37,815 bases of DNA from Opitutaceae bacterium (GTDB taxonomy: Bacteria; Verrucomicrobiota; Verrucomicrobiia; Opitutales; Opitutaceae): the NCBI GenBank assembly GCA_947474995.1, contig CANJNJ010000040.1, positions 1 through 37,815 on the forward strand. The letters run 5' to 3'. The notes under the pieces are model-generated. The model saw only the letters and a program-made list of their open reading frames with translations. It made no database searches and was not told the DNA's origin. The first letter of the stretch is position 1. Every line of letters starts with the position of its first letter. Of this stretch, positions 5,056 through 13,786 are shown piece after piece. Made by a program: the position numbers and the translations under genes.

Positions 5056-6480
5056 ATGAATATCGCCCTTCTGGGTCCTTCTGGCGTCGGTAAAGGCACC
5101 CATGCGGCCAGCCTCGCGGCACGCTTCCGGATGGTACACGTGGCGACGGGCGACTTGTTCCGCCGCAACCTGCAAAACCGGACCGCCCTCGGCCTGCAGG
5201 CGCAGGACTACCTCAACCGGGCGGAGCTGGTGCCGGACGAGGTGGTGGACGCGATGATGGCGGAGTGGGCCACCCGCCTGCCGGCGGACCGTGGCGCGCT
5301 GTTCGATGGATTTCCCCGAACCTCCGATCAGGTGCATTTCCTCGATGAGCTGCTGCAGCGGCTCGGGCGCCGGCTGGACGCGGTGGTGTATTTGCGCGTG
5401 CCGGACGACGAAATCATGCAACGACTTTCGGGGCGGCTGGTCTGTCGGGCCTGTCAGGCGCCGTATCATACGCAGTTCAATCCGCCGGCGCAACCGGGGC
5501 GCTGCGATGAATGCGGCGGCACCTTGTACGCGCGCCCGGACGACACGACCGCCTTGGGCCAGGCGCGCTTGCGGATTTTTCACCGCGTGACCGAACCGGT
5601 GTTGGTTCATTATGCAACCGACCGCAAACTCGTGGTCGTTCCGGGCCACGGCACCGTCGCGGCGGTCGAGGCGGCGTTGGCCGAGGCTTTCACTGCGGTG
5701 GAAAATGGTACGGTACGCTTTGCCGCTTCCGACGAGGTGGCCGGTTTCACGCCGCCCCGCCTAGCCCTGCCCGCCGGGAGCGCGTCACTCGACCTGGTGC
5801 TACTGGGTGGCCCAGGCTCCGGCAAAGGGACGCAGGCGGAGCGATTGCGTGCGGCGCTGAAAGTTCCGCATGTGGCCACGGGCGATCTCTTCCGCGATAA
5901 TCTCCGCCAAGTCACCGCGCTCGGCCAGCTCGCCAAGACCTATATGGACCGGGGTGAACTGGTGCCGGATGACGTGACGGACGCGATGGTCGAGGAACGC
6001 ATCGCCCGGGTGGACGCCCGCGATGGTTTTATCCTCGACGGCTTCCCGCGCACGCTGGGCCAGGCCGAAGCCCTGGTCGAAATCATGATGCGACTGCACC
6101 GCCGTTTGGCCGGAGTCATTTATATCAAGGTTTCCGACGCGGCCATTATCGAGCGACTCGCCGGCCGCTTGATTTGCCGTCGTTGTCAGGCGCCCTTCCA
6201 CCGACGTTACAACGCGCCCCGCGAGGAGGGGAAATGCGACCACTGCGGCGGCGAACTTTATACGCGGACCGACGATGCGCCCGAGACCGTGGGCGCGCGC
6301 CTCGTGACCTTTCACCGGCAAACCGAGCCGCTCATCGCCTACTATCGGAGTGCGGGATTGCTTCACGAGATTGCCGGGGAAGGCGACGTCGGGGAAATCT
6401 CGGCTCGGTGCCTGGCCACCGTGCAGCGAGTCATCAAGCGGCCCGAAACTTTCTCTCTGCTCGAAACCGCCACCCCTTAA
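5056..6480 (+). CDS. adk: Tandem adenylate kinase (two complete domains in one chain)
   Basis: A 474-residue protein made of two full-length adenylate kinases, about 1-213 and 245-474, joined by a linker of roughly 30 residues. Each interconverts ATP + AMP and 2 ADP. Domain 1 has the P-loop GPSGVGKGT, ATGDLFR, FDGFPRT, and a zinc-binding LID with C130, C133, C150, C153. Domain 2 has GGPGSGKGTQ, ATGDLFR, LDGFPRT and C374, C377, C394, C397. Both keep the LID and core arginines (R-x-DD and R-L/R patterns), so both may be active; the first has His where Gln usually follows GKGT. Normal bacterial Adk has one domain of about 215 residues. The next gene, 14 bp downstream, makes ADP from AMP and polyphosphate, a direct metabolic partner. 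No clear ribosome binding site precedes the ATG. Confidence 0.92.
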   Translation: MNIALLGPSGVGKGTHAASLAARFRMVHVATGDLFRRNLQNRTALGLQAQDYLNRAELVPDEVVDAMMAEWATRLPADRGALFDGFPRTSDQVHFLDELLQRLGRRLDAVVYLRVPDDEIMQRLSGRLVCRACQAPYHTQFNPPAQPGRCDECGGTLYARPDDTTALGQARLRIFHRVTEPVLVHYATDRKLVVVPGHGTVAAVEAALAEAFTAVENGTVRFAASDEVAGFTPPRLALPAGSASLDLVLLGGPGSGKGTQAERLRAALKVPHVATGDLFRDNLRQVTALGQLAKTYMDRGELVPDDVTDAMVEERIARVDARDGFILDGFPRTLGQAEALVEIMMRLHRRLAGVIYIKVSDAAIIERLAGRLICRRCQAPFHRRYNAPREEGKCDHCGGELYTRTDDAPETVGARLVTFHRQTEPLIAYYRSAGLLHEIAGEGDVGEISARCLATVQRVIKRPETFSLLETATP

Positions 6481-6494
6481 AACCCACGCCCGCC

Positions 6495-7991
6495 ATGTTT
6501 GAAGCTGCTGAATTGGGTCAGACACTTTCGCCGCAACGCTATGAGGCCGGGTTGGCCAAGCTCCGCAGCCGGTTGCTGGCTGCCCACCTTGCGCTGCGTT
6601 CCCGGAAATTTCCGGTGATCATCATCGTATCGGGCGCCGACGGAGCGGGCAAAGGCGAGCTGGTGCACCGGTTGAACGAGTGGCTCGATCCCCGCGGGGT
6701 CGAGACCCACGCCTTCTGGGAACAAAGCGACGAAGAGAGGGAACGGCCGCCCAACTGGCGGTTCTGGCGCGCCATGCCGGGTCGCGGGCGAATCGGTATC
6801 TTTTTCGGCTCGTGGTACACCGCGCCCATTATCCGCCGGGTTTTTGGCGAAATCCGCGACGGGGAATTCGACGGGGCGCTGCACCGGATCACTGTCTTTG
6901 AGCAGATGCTCGCGGACGACGGTGCCGTGATTCTAAAATTCTGGCTGCACCTGTCCCGCAAGGAGCAGAAGAAGCGGCTGAAGAAACTGGAAGCCGCCGG
7001 CCGGCTGGGGCCCGATGATTGGAAGCACTTCAAGCGTTACGAGAAGTTCACGAGAATTTCCGAGCACGCCCTGCGGCACACCGATACCGACGCCGCGCCG
7101 TGGAAGGTCATCGAGGCCGCGGACCGGCGGTATCGCGAATTCACCGCGGGCACGCTCCTGCTCAACGCGATCGAGCAGCGGCTCAAGGCGGTGGCGGCCA
7201 AGGCGGTCGCCGCGAAACCACCCGTCGCCAAGGCTGCGGCCGCGCCGGCCAAAGTGGCCCCGCGCCAACGCCGCGCCGGTTCATCCATTCTGGCGCACGT
7301 TAACCTCAAGCAGCGGCTCACCGACGCCGAGTACGCCAAGAAGCTCGAGGCGGCCCAAAGCAAACTCAGCAAACTCGCCTGGGTGGCGCGCGAGAAACAA
7401 GTCTCCATGGTGATGGTGTTCGAGGGTTGGGACGCCGCGGGCAAGGGCAGTGCGATTCGCCGCGTGACGCAGGCGATGGACCCGCGGCTTTACCGGGTGG
7501 TCGGAATTGCCGCGCCCACCGATGAGGAACGGGCGCAACATTACCTGTGGCGTTTCTGGCGGCATTTGCCGCGGGCGGGACTCACCACCATTTTCGATCG
7601 GTCCTGGTATGGCCGGGTGCTGGTCGAGCGGGTCGAGGGCTTTGCGCCCGAGGCGGACTGGCAGCGGGCGTATCACGAAATCAATGATTTCGAGGAACAG
7701 CTCGGCGCGCATGGCATCGTGATTAACAAATTCTGGGTGCACATCAGCGAGGACGAGCAACTCCGGCGCTTCAAGGAACGCCAGGGCGTCGCCTACAAGC
7801 AGTACAAGATTACCGAGGAGGATTGGCGGAATCGCGCGAAGTGGCGGCCTTATCAGGCCGCGGTCGATGACCTGGTGGCCCGCTGCAGCACGGATGTGGC
7901 GCCGTGGACTCTGGTCGCGGGCAACGACAAGAAATTCGCCCGGGTGCAGATTGTGGAGACCGTCGTGAAGCGACTGGAAGCGGCGCTGTAG
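6495..7991 (+). CDS. pap: Polyphosphate:AMP phosphotransferase (tandem PPK2 domains)
   Basis: A 498-residue protein with two PPK2-like domains, matching the layout of Acinetobacter Pap, which phosphorylates AMP to ADP with polyphosphate as donor. The N-terminal domain has Walker A SGADGAGKGE (K53) and the sequence FFGSWYTAP. The C-terminal domain has Walker A EGWDAAGKGS (K317), the DRSWYGRVLVERVEG motif with D368/R369, and NKFWVHIS. In such enzymes the C-terminal half carries catalysis; the N half here lacks the DRSWY aspartate. An Ala/Lys/Pro-rich linker (about 232-262) separates the halves. The frame is open further upstream, but the ATG at 6495, 14 bp after adk, gives the expected start. 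Together with adk it forms a polyphosphate-driven ATP-regeneration pair. Class II assignment is by architecture. Confidence 0.9.
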   Translation: MFEAAELGQTLSPQRYEAGLAKLRSRLLAAHLALRSRKFPVIIIVSGADGAGKGELVHRLNEWLDPRGVETHAFWEQSDEERERPPNWRFWRAMPGRGRIGIFFGSWYTAPIIRRVFGEIRDGEFDGALHRITVFEQMLADDGAVILKFWLHLSRKEQKKRLKKLEAAGRLGPDDWKHFKRYEKFTRISEHALRHTDTDAAPWKVIEAADRRYREFTAGTLLLNAIEQRLKAVAAKAVAAKPPVAKAAAAPAKVAPRQRRAGSSILAHVNLKQRLTDAEYAKKLEAAQSKLSKLAWVAREKQVSMVMVFEGWDAAGKGSAIRRVTQAMDPRLYRVVGIAAPTDEERAQHYLWRFWRHLPRAGLTTIFDRSWYGRVLVERVEGFAPEADWQRAYHEINDFEEQLGAHGIVINKFWVHISEDEQLRRFKERQGVAYKQYKITEEDWRNRAKWRPYQAAVDDLVARCSTDVAPWTLVAGNDKKFARVQIVETVVKRLEAAL

Positions 7992-8039
7992 TCGCCGCGC
8001 CCTGGCTTCCAGCGCGGCCTCATCCTGGTTCCTCCTGTC

Positions 8040-10286
8040 ATGACCGCCGAAACGCTCAGCCCGACCCAACCGCGCCGAACCGATCGCGCGGGCGATGTCT
8101 GGGGCGGATTGGCGGCCATGCTGGTCGCGTTGCCGTCGGCGATTGCCTACGGGGTGGCGATGTACGCGATGCTCGGCGCGGACTATGTGGGGCAAGGGGT
8201 GCGCGCCGGAATCCTCGGTGCGATCGCGATCGGCATCGTCACTCCACTCCTCGGCGGCGCGCCGCGATTGATCTCCGCGCCGTGTGCGCCGGCGGCGGCG
8301 GTGATGGCGGCGCTGGCGGGTGAATTGCTGGCGGGGACCCGCGGTGCGGCGGGGGTGGCTGGCCCCGAGCGGGTGGTGGCCCTGCTTGCGCTGGTGGCCC
8401 TGCTATCGGGCGCCTTGCAGTTCCTCTACGGGGCGGCCGGCGGGGGCCGGTTGATCAAGTATATCCCGTTTCCGGTGGTGTCGGGCTACCTGAGCGGTGT
8501 CGGGGTGTTGATTTTCCTCAGCCAGGTCCCGAATTTTCTCGGTCTGGCCAAGGGCACGGGGTTGTGGAAGGCATTGAATTCAGCGCCACTCTGGCAGGTC
8601 CCTTCGCTCGTGGTCGGAAGCGTGACGATCGCGGGGGTTGTCTTCGCGCCGAAGCTGACCAAGGCGGTGCCGGCCACGATCCTCGGTTTGCTGGCGGGCG
8701 TGCTGGCGTACTTTGGCCTCGCGTACTTTCGCCCGGAATTGCGCGAGCTCGCGCAAAATCACTTTGTCATCGGGACCCTGGGCGGCGGCTCGGGTAGTTT
8801 GCTGCCGTCCGTCGGTGAACGTCTGGCGGTTTTCATCGGCGTCGGCTGGGCCGACGTCCGGGCGTTGCTGATGCCCGCGCTCACCTTGTCCGTCCTGTTG
8901 TCCATCGACACGCTGAAGACTTGCGTGGTGGTCGACGCCCTGACGCGCACCCGGCACAATTCGAACCGGGAATTGATTGGCCAGGGAATTGGCAACCTCG
9001 CCTCGGCGTTCATCGGGGGCCTGCCGGGAGCCGGCACGATGGGGGCGACGCTGGTCAACGTGGAAAGCGGCGGCAAGACGCGAGCCTCGGGGGTACTCGA
9101 AGGCGTGTTCGTGCTCGCGGCGCTGTTGATTTTTGGTCGCCTGGTGGCCTGGGTGCCGCTGGCCGCGCTCGCGGGGATCCTGATCGTGGTGGCCTGCCGG
9201 ATGTTCGACTGGGGCAACTTTCAGCTCCTGCGCCAAAAGTCGACGATGCTGGATTTCAGCGTAATCGCGGCCGTGGTGATCGTCGCCGTCGCCGCCAACC
9301 TGATCGCCGCGGCCGGCGCGGGCCTGAGTCTCGCCATCCTGCTTTTCATCCGCGAGCAGATCCGCGGTTCCGTGGTGCGGCGCAAGATTTCGGGCGCGCA
9401 GCTTTCCTCCAAACAACACCGACTGCCGGAGGAGCAGGCGGTGCTGGCCCGGCACGGGGCGCAGACCACCATTTGTGAACTACAGGGCAGCCTGTTTTTC
9501 GGCACGACCGATCAGCTCTTTTCCGAACTCGAAATCGATCTCAAGACGTGCCGTTACCTCATCCTCGATATGCGGCGCGTGCGTTCGGTCGATTTTAGCG
9601 CGGCGCATTTGCTCGAGCAATTCGAGGCGCGGCTCGCCGAGCGCGGGGGCTTTCTGCTCTTCAGCCGGTTGCCGGCGACCCTGCCGTCGGGCCACAACCT
9701 CCAGTCCTACTTCGCCCAGGTGGGAGTGATGAAGGCGAAGAAAAATGTGCGAAGATATGAGACGCTCGATGACGCGCTGCAATGGGTGGAGGATCGCATC
9801 CTCGCGGAGGAATTGCCCCGCGCGGCGGCGGCGGATGTACCGCTCGCGCTCGCCGAACTCGAGCTCTTCCGCGAGTTTGAGAGTGACCAGACCTTGTCGG
9901 CGCTGGCTTCCTGCGTTGTCGAACGCTCCCTGGCCGCGGGCGGACGGGCGTTCTCCACCGGCGAGGCCGGTGACGAACTCTTTCTGGTGCGTCGCGGCAT
10001 CGTGCGGGTCGCGCTGCCACTCACGGACGGCAGCTACCACAATCTCGCGTTCTTTGGTCGCGGTAACTTCTTTGGCGAAATGGCCTTCCTGGATCGCGGC
10101 ACACGCTCGGCTGACGCCTTTGCGGTCACGGCGACGGACCTGTTCGTGATTTCCCGGGGGCGATTCGACGAGGTGTGCCGGACGCAGGCGCTCGTCGGGG
10201 TCAAAGTCTTTGCCCGCCTCGCGCGGGCGCTCGCGTTGCGATTGCGACACACGGACGCCGAAATGGGCGCGTTGTACGACGCCTGA
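8040..10286 (+). CDS. SulP-family anion transporter with STAS and cyclic-nucleotide-binding domains
   Basis: A 748-residue inner-membrane protein. Residues about 15-440 hold the many hydrophobic segments of a SulP permease (LPSAIAYGVA, SAPCAPAAAVMAAL, SGVGVLIFLSQVPNFLG, GLPGAGTMGATLVNVESGG). A STAS domain follows at about 470-585 (ICELQGSLFFGTTDQLF, LILDMRRVRSVDFSA). The C terminus, about 606-735, is a CRP-type cNMP-binding domain (RAFSTGEAGDELFLVRRG; phosphate-binding cassette FFGEMAFLDRGTRSADA). SulP proteins carry sulfate, bicarbonate or dicarboxylates; the substrate here cannot be told. The cNMP domain suggests gating by a cyclic nucleotide, though the cassette reads R-S-A in place of the usual R-T/S-A and ligand binding is unproven. 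It starts 48 bp after pap on the same strand; a functional link is not evident. Confidence 0.88.
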   Translation: MTAETLSPTQPRRTDRAGDVWGGLAAMLVALPSAIAYGVAMYAMLGADYVGQGVRAGILGAIAIGIVTPLLGGAPRLISAPCAPAAAVMAALAGELLAGTRGAAGVAGPERVVALLALVALLSGALQFLYGAAGGGRLIKYIPFPVVSGYLSGVGVLIFLSQVPNFLGLAKGTGLWKALNSAPLWQVPSLVVGSVTIAGVVFAPKLTKAVPATILGLLAGVLAYFGLAYFRPELRELAQNHFVIGTLGGGSGSLLPSVGERLAVFIGVGWADVRALLMPALTLSVLLSIDTLKTCVVVDALTRTRHNSNRELIGQGIGNLASAFIGGLPGAGTMGATLVNVESGGKTRASGVLEGVFVLAALLIFGRLVAWVPLAALAGILIVVACRMFDWGNFQLLRQKSTMLDFSVIAAVVIVAVAANLIAAAGAGLSLAILLFIREQIRGSVVRRKISGAQLSSKQHRLPEEQAVLARHGAQTTICELQGSLFFGTTDQLFSELEIDLKTCRYLILDMRRVRSVDFSAAHLLEQFEARLAERGGFLLFSRLPATLPSGHNLQSYFAQVGVMKAKKNVRRYETLDDALQWVEDRILAEELPRAAAADVPLALAELELFREFESDQTLSALASCVVERSLAAGGRAFSTGEAGDELFLVRRGIVRVALPLTDGSYHNLAFFGRGNFFGEMAFLDRGTRSADAFAVTATDLFVISRGRFDEVCRTQALVGVKVFARLARALALRLRHTDAEMGALYDA

Positions 10287-10291
10287 CGCCT

Positions 10292-10304
10292 GGCCGGACC
10301 GGCC
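10292..10304. terminator. GC-rich palindrome between convergent genes
   Basis: GGCCGG and CCGGCC flank one base, within a longer complementary stretch (GCC...GGC) between the SulP gene and the convergent small gene at 10329. It could act as a bidirectional stop, but there is no T-run. Confidence 0.3.
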
Positions 10305-10328
10305 GGCGCCTAGTGAATTTGGTCTCGG

Positions 10329-10619
10329 CTAAGCGGCAAAGCCAAAGCGATGGCGTTCTTCCTCGGGCTTGATATGGAGCGAAGCGCAGATGCGCTGCGA
10401 GGCGAGGGCGCCGGCGGCGACCTTGACAAGGCGGTCAAACTCGTGGGTCGGCAGGGCGACGCCATCGTGGAGAATCGCATGAATGCCCATGTTTTTATCC
10501 AACAACTCTTGGACAAAACCTTCGCACGTGAGCGGGTCGTCCGTGTAGAACATGTGGTGTTCCGGCGGCGAGTGTTTGCGGAACTGGAGCCTGTATTCGA
10601 CGGAATATTTTTTGAGCAT
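10329..10619 (-). CDS. Small conserved-looking hypothetical protein
   Basis: A 96-residue soluble protein starting MLKKYSVEYRLQFRKHSPPE. I do not recognise a named family. It has a charged N terminus, a central stretch FYTDDPLTCEGFVQELLDKN, then GIHAILHDGVALPTHEFDRL, and ends HIKPEEERHRFGFAA. No signal peptide or membrane segment is seen. A longer frame to 10712 would add 31 residues with no coding look; the ATG at 10619 is preferred. Codon use resembles neighbouring genes, with high GC in third positions. It is convergent with the SulP gene. Coding potential is good; function unknown. Confidence 0.65.
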   Translation of the reverse strand: MLKKYSVEYRLQFRKHSPPEHHMFYTDDPLTCEGFVQELLDKNMGIHAILHDGVALPTHEFDRLVKVAAGALASQRICASLHIKPEEERHRFGFAA

Positions 10620-10843
10620 GGCCGGGTTTGTTTTAAACCGAATGGAGTGCGTTTGAGTGCGTGACCTGATTACGGGCCACGGTAATCCGCCGTGGCGCCA
10701 CTCGCTCGGCATTATTTGGCGTTCACCCGTCGGTTTTTGACGGTGCCGTCACGCGGCGCCGCCCCCTAATCGTATCGGCAATATATGCATAGCCAACCGC
10801 AAAGGCTGCGGAGCGCGGGAGCGGTCACTTCGGTAAAGTCAAA

Positions 10844-10861
10844 GGCCAGAGGTATCTGGCC
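10844..10861 (+). promoter_or_regulatory. Hairpin just before the DUF2934 gene
   Basis: GGCCAGA and TCTGGCC form a perfect 7-bp stem with loop GGTA, ending 5 nt before the ATG at 10867. The only SD-like bases (AGAGG) lie within the stem and loop, so the hairpin could mask ribosome binding. Confidence 0.35.
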
Positions 10862-10866
10862 GCCAT

Positions 10867-11094
10867 ATGAACAAAAAATACATTCCTCCGCACGACCCGA
10901 CCGAAGCTGAAATCCAGCATGCCGCGTACCTGCTCTGGATCGATGAGGGTCGGCCCGAGGGTCGCGATCTGGCGCACTGGCTGGTCGCAAAGGAGCTTAT
11001 GGCTCACCACCACGGCCGGACGCTTGAACCCACGCGGGGCCCGCACGCCGCGCGGCCTCCTGCCCGCGGCCGGGTCAAGAAGGCTGCGGCCTGA
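10867..11094 (+). CDS. DUF2934 family small protein
   Basis: A 75-residue protein with the DUF2934 signature AAYLLWIDEGRPEGRDLAHWL (about residues 18-38), a short helical motif of unknown function common in small bacterial proteins. The C-terminal 25 residues are Arg/Pro/Ala/Lys-rich and look disordered and basic. It starts at ATG 10867 and lies 53 bp upstream of the cbb3 oxidase genes on the same strand, but it may be transcribed separately. Confidence 0.75.
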   Translation: MNKKYIPPHDPTEAEIQHAAYLLWIDEGRPEGRDLAHWLVAKELMAHHHGRTLEPTRGPHAARPPARGRVKKAAA

Positions 11095-11147
11095 GCGATC
11101 CGGTGGCGCGTGCCTACCCACCTGCACCAAGTTTAATCCCCTCCCTC

Positions 11148-11375
11148 ATGGCCGTCGTACCTCTCACCCTCGCGATTAGTCTCTGCCTCGCGTTCACCTT
11201 CATCCTCTTCTTCCTCTGCGAACACGCCCGCGGGCGTTTAACCAGCGCCGAGCGAGACTCGCTCCTGCCGCTGACAGAGGAAACCTCCCGGCTTGCGCGT
11301 GCGCGCGCCCCCCTCGATTCGGCCGGTCACGACTGCCGTCGCCCTGCAAGCGACGTTACGCCCTGCCTCCGCTGA
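11148..11375 (+). CDS. Small membrane protein heading the cbb3 operon, CcoS-like
   Basis: A 75-residue protein with one clear membrane segment near the N terminus (about residues 4-24, PLTLAISLCLAFTFILFFLC) followed by a charged tail containing TSAERDSLLPL. Size, topology and position 23 bp upstream of ccoNO recall CcoS, an assembly protein that in other bacteria is needed for haem and copper insertion into cbb3 oxidase. The tail is longer than in typical CcoS and I see no firm sequence signature, so the assignment rests mainly on context. ATG 11148 is chosen over an upstream GTG at 11103, which would add 15 Pro-rich residues. Confidence 0.55.
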   Translation: MAVVPLTLAISLCLAFTFILFFLCEHARGRLTSAERDSLLPLTEETSRLARARAPLDSAGHDCRRPASDVTPCLR

Positions 11376-11398
11376 CTCCGGCGCGATCTTTAACGCAC

Positions 11399-13762
11399 GT
11401 GCAACCTATTCCTCCCTCCACTCCCGGCTCCCGTACCCGGCCCGGGCTCACCCTCGAATTCAACGACCAAATCGTCCGCCAGTTCGTCCTGGCCACGGTC
11501 GTCTGGGGCATCGTCGGCATGCTGGTCGGTGTCCTCGTCGCCTCGCAGCTGAATTTCTGGCAGCTCAACTTCCAGACGGCGTGGCTGACCTTCGGCCGGC
11601 TGCGGCCGCTGCACACGAACGCCGTCATCTTCGCGTTTGTCGGCAACATGATGTTTGCCGGGGTCTATTATTCGACGCAGCGGCTCGTGAAGGCCCGCCT
11701 CGCGAGCGACTTCCTCTCGTCGCTGCATTTTTGGGGCTGGCAGGCGATTATCGTGGCGGCCGCCGTGACGCTTCCGCTCGGGCTCACCCGCGGCAAGGAG
11801 TATGCCGAACTCATCTGGCCGATTAATATCGCCGTGGCGCTCATCTGGGTCGTGTTCGGCGTGAATTTCTTCTGGACGCTCGCTCGGCGGCGGGAGCCGA
11901 GTCTCTACGTCGCCATCTGGTTCTACATCGCGACGATCATCACCGTGGCGATGCTGTACATCGTCAATCACCTGTCGCTGCCGACGAGTTTCACCCACAG
12001 CTATCCGGTGTTTGGCGGCGTGCAGGATGCGCTGGTGCAGTGGTGGTATGGGCACAACGCCGTGGCGTTCTTCCTGACCACGCCGATCCTCGGTATCATG
12101 TATTATTTCATCCCGAAGGCGGCGGAGCGGCCAGTCTACTCCTACCGCCTTTCGGTAATACATTTTTGGTCGCTCGTTTTTGTCTACATCTGGGCCGGGC
12201 CGCACCACTTGCTGAACACGTCCCTGCCGGGCTGGCTGCAGACGCTGGGCATGACGTTCTCCCTCATGTTGTGGGCGCCCTCGTGGGGCGGCATGCTCAA
12301 CGGCTTGCTCACGCTCCGCGGTGCCTGGCACAAGTTGCGGACGGATCCCGTGCTCAAGTTCATGGCCGCCGCCGTGACGTTTTACGGCATGGCCACCTTC
12401 GAAGGACCCCTCCTGTCGATCAAGTCGGTTAACGCGCTGGCCCACTACACGGACTGGATCATCGGGCACGTTCATGCGGGCGCGCTGGGCTGGAACGGTT
12501 TCATGGCCGCCGGCATGATTTATTGGCTGCTGCCCCGCCTGTGGAACAAGCCGTTGCATTCTGTCCCGCTGGCGAATTTGCACTTCTGGCTCGGGACGGT
12601 GGGCATCCTGCTTTACGTCTCGGCGATGTGGACCAGCGGGATCACGCAGGGTGTGATGCTGAATGCCACGACCGACAACGGCACCGTCCTCGCGTATCCG
12701 AATTTCCTCGATACGCTGAACACGATTCGCCCGCTGATGCTGATGCGGGTAATCGGCGGCGGGCTCTACCTGCTCGGTTTCGTTCTCCTCGCCTACAATG
12801 TCTGGCAGACCGTTCGCGGGGCGCAGCCGGTCAACGGCACTATCGAGGTCTTCGCCGATGACGAACGGCCGGATGCAGAGCACCTCGGGTTGGTGGCGTC
12901 CGTCTTGAATCCGCCGGTGGTTTTCTCCGTGCTGGCCGTCGGATTTTCCTGTGCCTGGATGTTTGGGCGCGAGGCGCTGAGCATCATCGGCTTGGTCGGA
13001 CTGTTGTTCTGCGTGGCGGTCGCCATCGCGCATTTTCAGTCCAAGGGCAAAGCTTGGGCCGGATGGTACGAACGACTGCTCGTGAACACGGCGCCGTTTA
13101 CGATTCTTACCTTTTTCGCTGTCGTGGCCGGCGGGTTGATTCAAATTATTCCCACGGTCCTGGCGGATCACACGGCCAACTCGGAAGACCGCCTGCAGAC
13201 GCCGTATACGCCGCTGGAACTGGCCGGGCGCGACCTCTACGTGCGCGAGGGCTGCTTTACCTGCCATTCGCAGATGATCCGCACGCTGGTGCCCGATGTG
13301 CTCCGCTATGGCGATTACTCGCGGCTGGGCGAATCAATCTACGACCACCCGTTCCAGTGGGGTTCGAAGCGCAATGGTCCGGATTTGGCCCGCGTGGGCA
13401 TCAAATATCCGAACGTGTGGCATCTGCGTCACATGGAGGACCCGCGGTCCATTTCGGTGGGTTCCAACATGCCGCCGTATCCCTGGCTCCTCGCCAACAA
13501 CCTCGATGCGGGCATCCTCCCCGCCAAAGTCGCGGTGCAGCGGGTGCTCGGAGTACCCTATCCGAATTGGACCCCCGCGCAAATCGCCACGCGGGTCAAC
13601 GAACAGGCGAAGGGTATCTCCGCGGATCTGCGCGCGGCCGGCGCCTACGTTGCCCCCGAGAAGGAAATCATCGCGCTCATCGCCTACCTCCAGCAACTCG
13701 GCCGGGTCGGCAACCCCACGCCTCCCGCCACCCTCGCCGCCACGCCTGCGCCCAAGGGTTGA
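11399..13762 (+). CDS. ccoNO: Fused CcoN-CcoO subunit of cbb3-type cytochrome c oxidase
   Basis: A 787-residue membrane protein joining the catalytic subunit (CcoN, about 20-500) and the membrane-anchored mono-haem cytochrome (CcoO, about 560-775). It reduces O2 to water with cytochrome c electrons. Visible ligands include H72 (low-spin haem b), H219 and H269/H270 (copper B), and H357/H359 (haems). The CcoO part has one haem c site, C619-x-x-C622-H623, with likely axial Met M691 in SNMPPYP. A hydrophobic linker (about 505-545) joins the halves and keeps the CcoO N-terminal anchor afterwards. In most proteobacteria the two are separate genes; fusions are known elsewhere, for example in Bacteroidetes. 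The start is GTG at 11399. It is followed by ccoQ-like, ccoP, ccoG and ccoI genes. Confidence 0.93.
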   Translation: MQPIPPSTPGSRTRPGLTLEFNDQIVRQFVLATVVWGIVGMLVGVLVASQLNFWQLNFQTAWLTFGRLRPLHTNAVIFAFVGNMMFAGVYYSTQRLVKARLASDFLSSLHFWGWQAIIVAAAVTLPLGLTRGKEYAELIWPINIAVALIWVVFGVNFFWTLARRREPSLYVAIWFYIATIITVAMLYIVNHLSLPTSFTHSYPVFGGVQDALVQWWYGHNAVAFFLTTPILGIMYYFIPKAAERPVYSYRLSVIHFWSLVFVYIWAGPHHLLNTSLPGWLQTLGMTFSLMLWAPSWGGMLNGLLTLRGAWHKLRTDPVLKFMAAAVTFYGMATFEGPLLSIKSVNALAHYTDWIIGHVHAGALGWNGFMAAGMIYWLLPRLWNKPLHSVPLANLHFWLGTVGILLYVSAMWTSGITQGVMLNATTDNGTVLAYPNFLDTLNTIRPLMLMRVIGGGLYLLGFVLLAYNVWQTVRGAQPVNGTIEVFADDERPDAEHLGLVASVLNPPVVFSVLAVGFSCAWMFGREALSIIGLVGLLFCVAVAIAHFQSKGKAWAGWYERLLVNTAPFTILTFFAVVAGGLIQIIPTVLADHTANSEDRLQTPYTPLELAGRDLYVREGCFTCHSQMIRTLVPDVLRYGDYSRLGESIYDHPFQWGSKRNGPDLARVGIKYPNVWHLRHMEDPRSISVGSNMPPYPWLLANNLDAGILPAKVAVQRVLGVPYPNWTPAQIATRVNEQAKGISADLRAAGAYVAPEKEIIALIAYLQQLGRVGNPTPPATLAATPAPKG

Positions 13763-13786
13763 TCACTCGGCGCCCGATTGCGGCCT

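Noticed and set aside
10620-11398. FNR/Anr box (TTGAT-N4-ATCAA) controlling the cbb3 operon
   Set aside because: Such oxidases are often under this control, but no acceptable match was found upstream of either the DUF2934 gene or ccoNO.
11390-13267. 625-codon open frame on the minus strand opposite ccoNO
   Set aside because: It is rich in Arg, His, Gln and Asp with no domain pattern, as expected for the antisense of a GC-rich gene, while the plus strand encodes an unmistakable oxidase.
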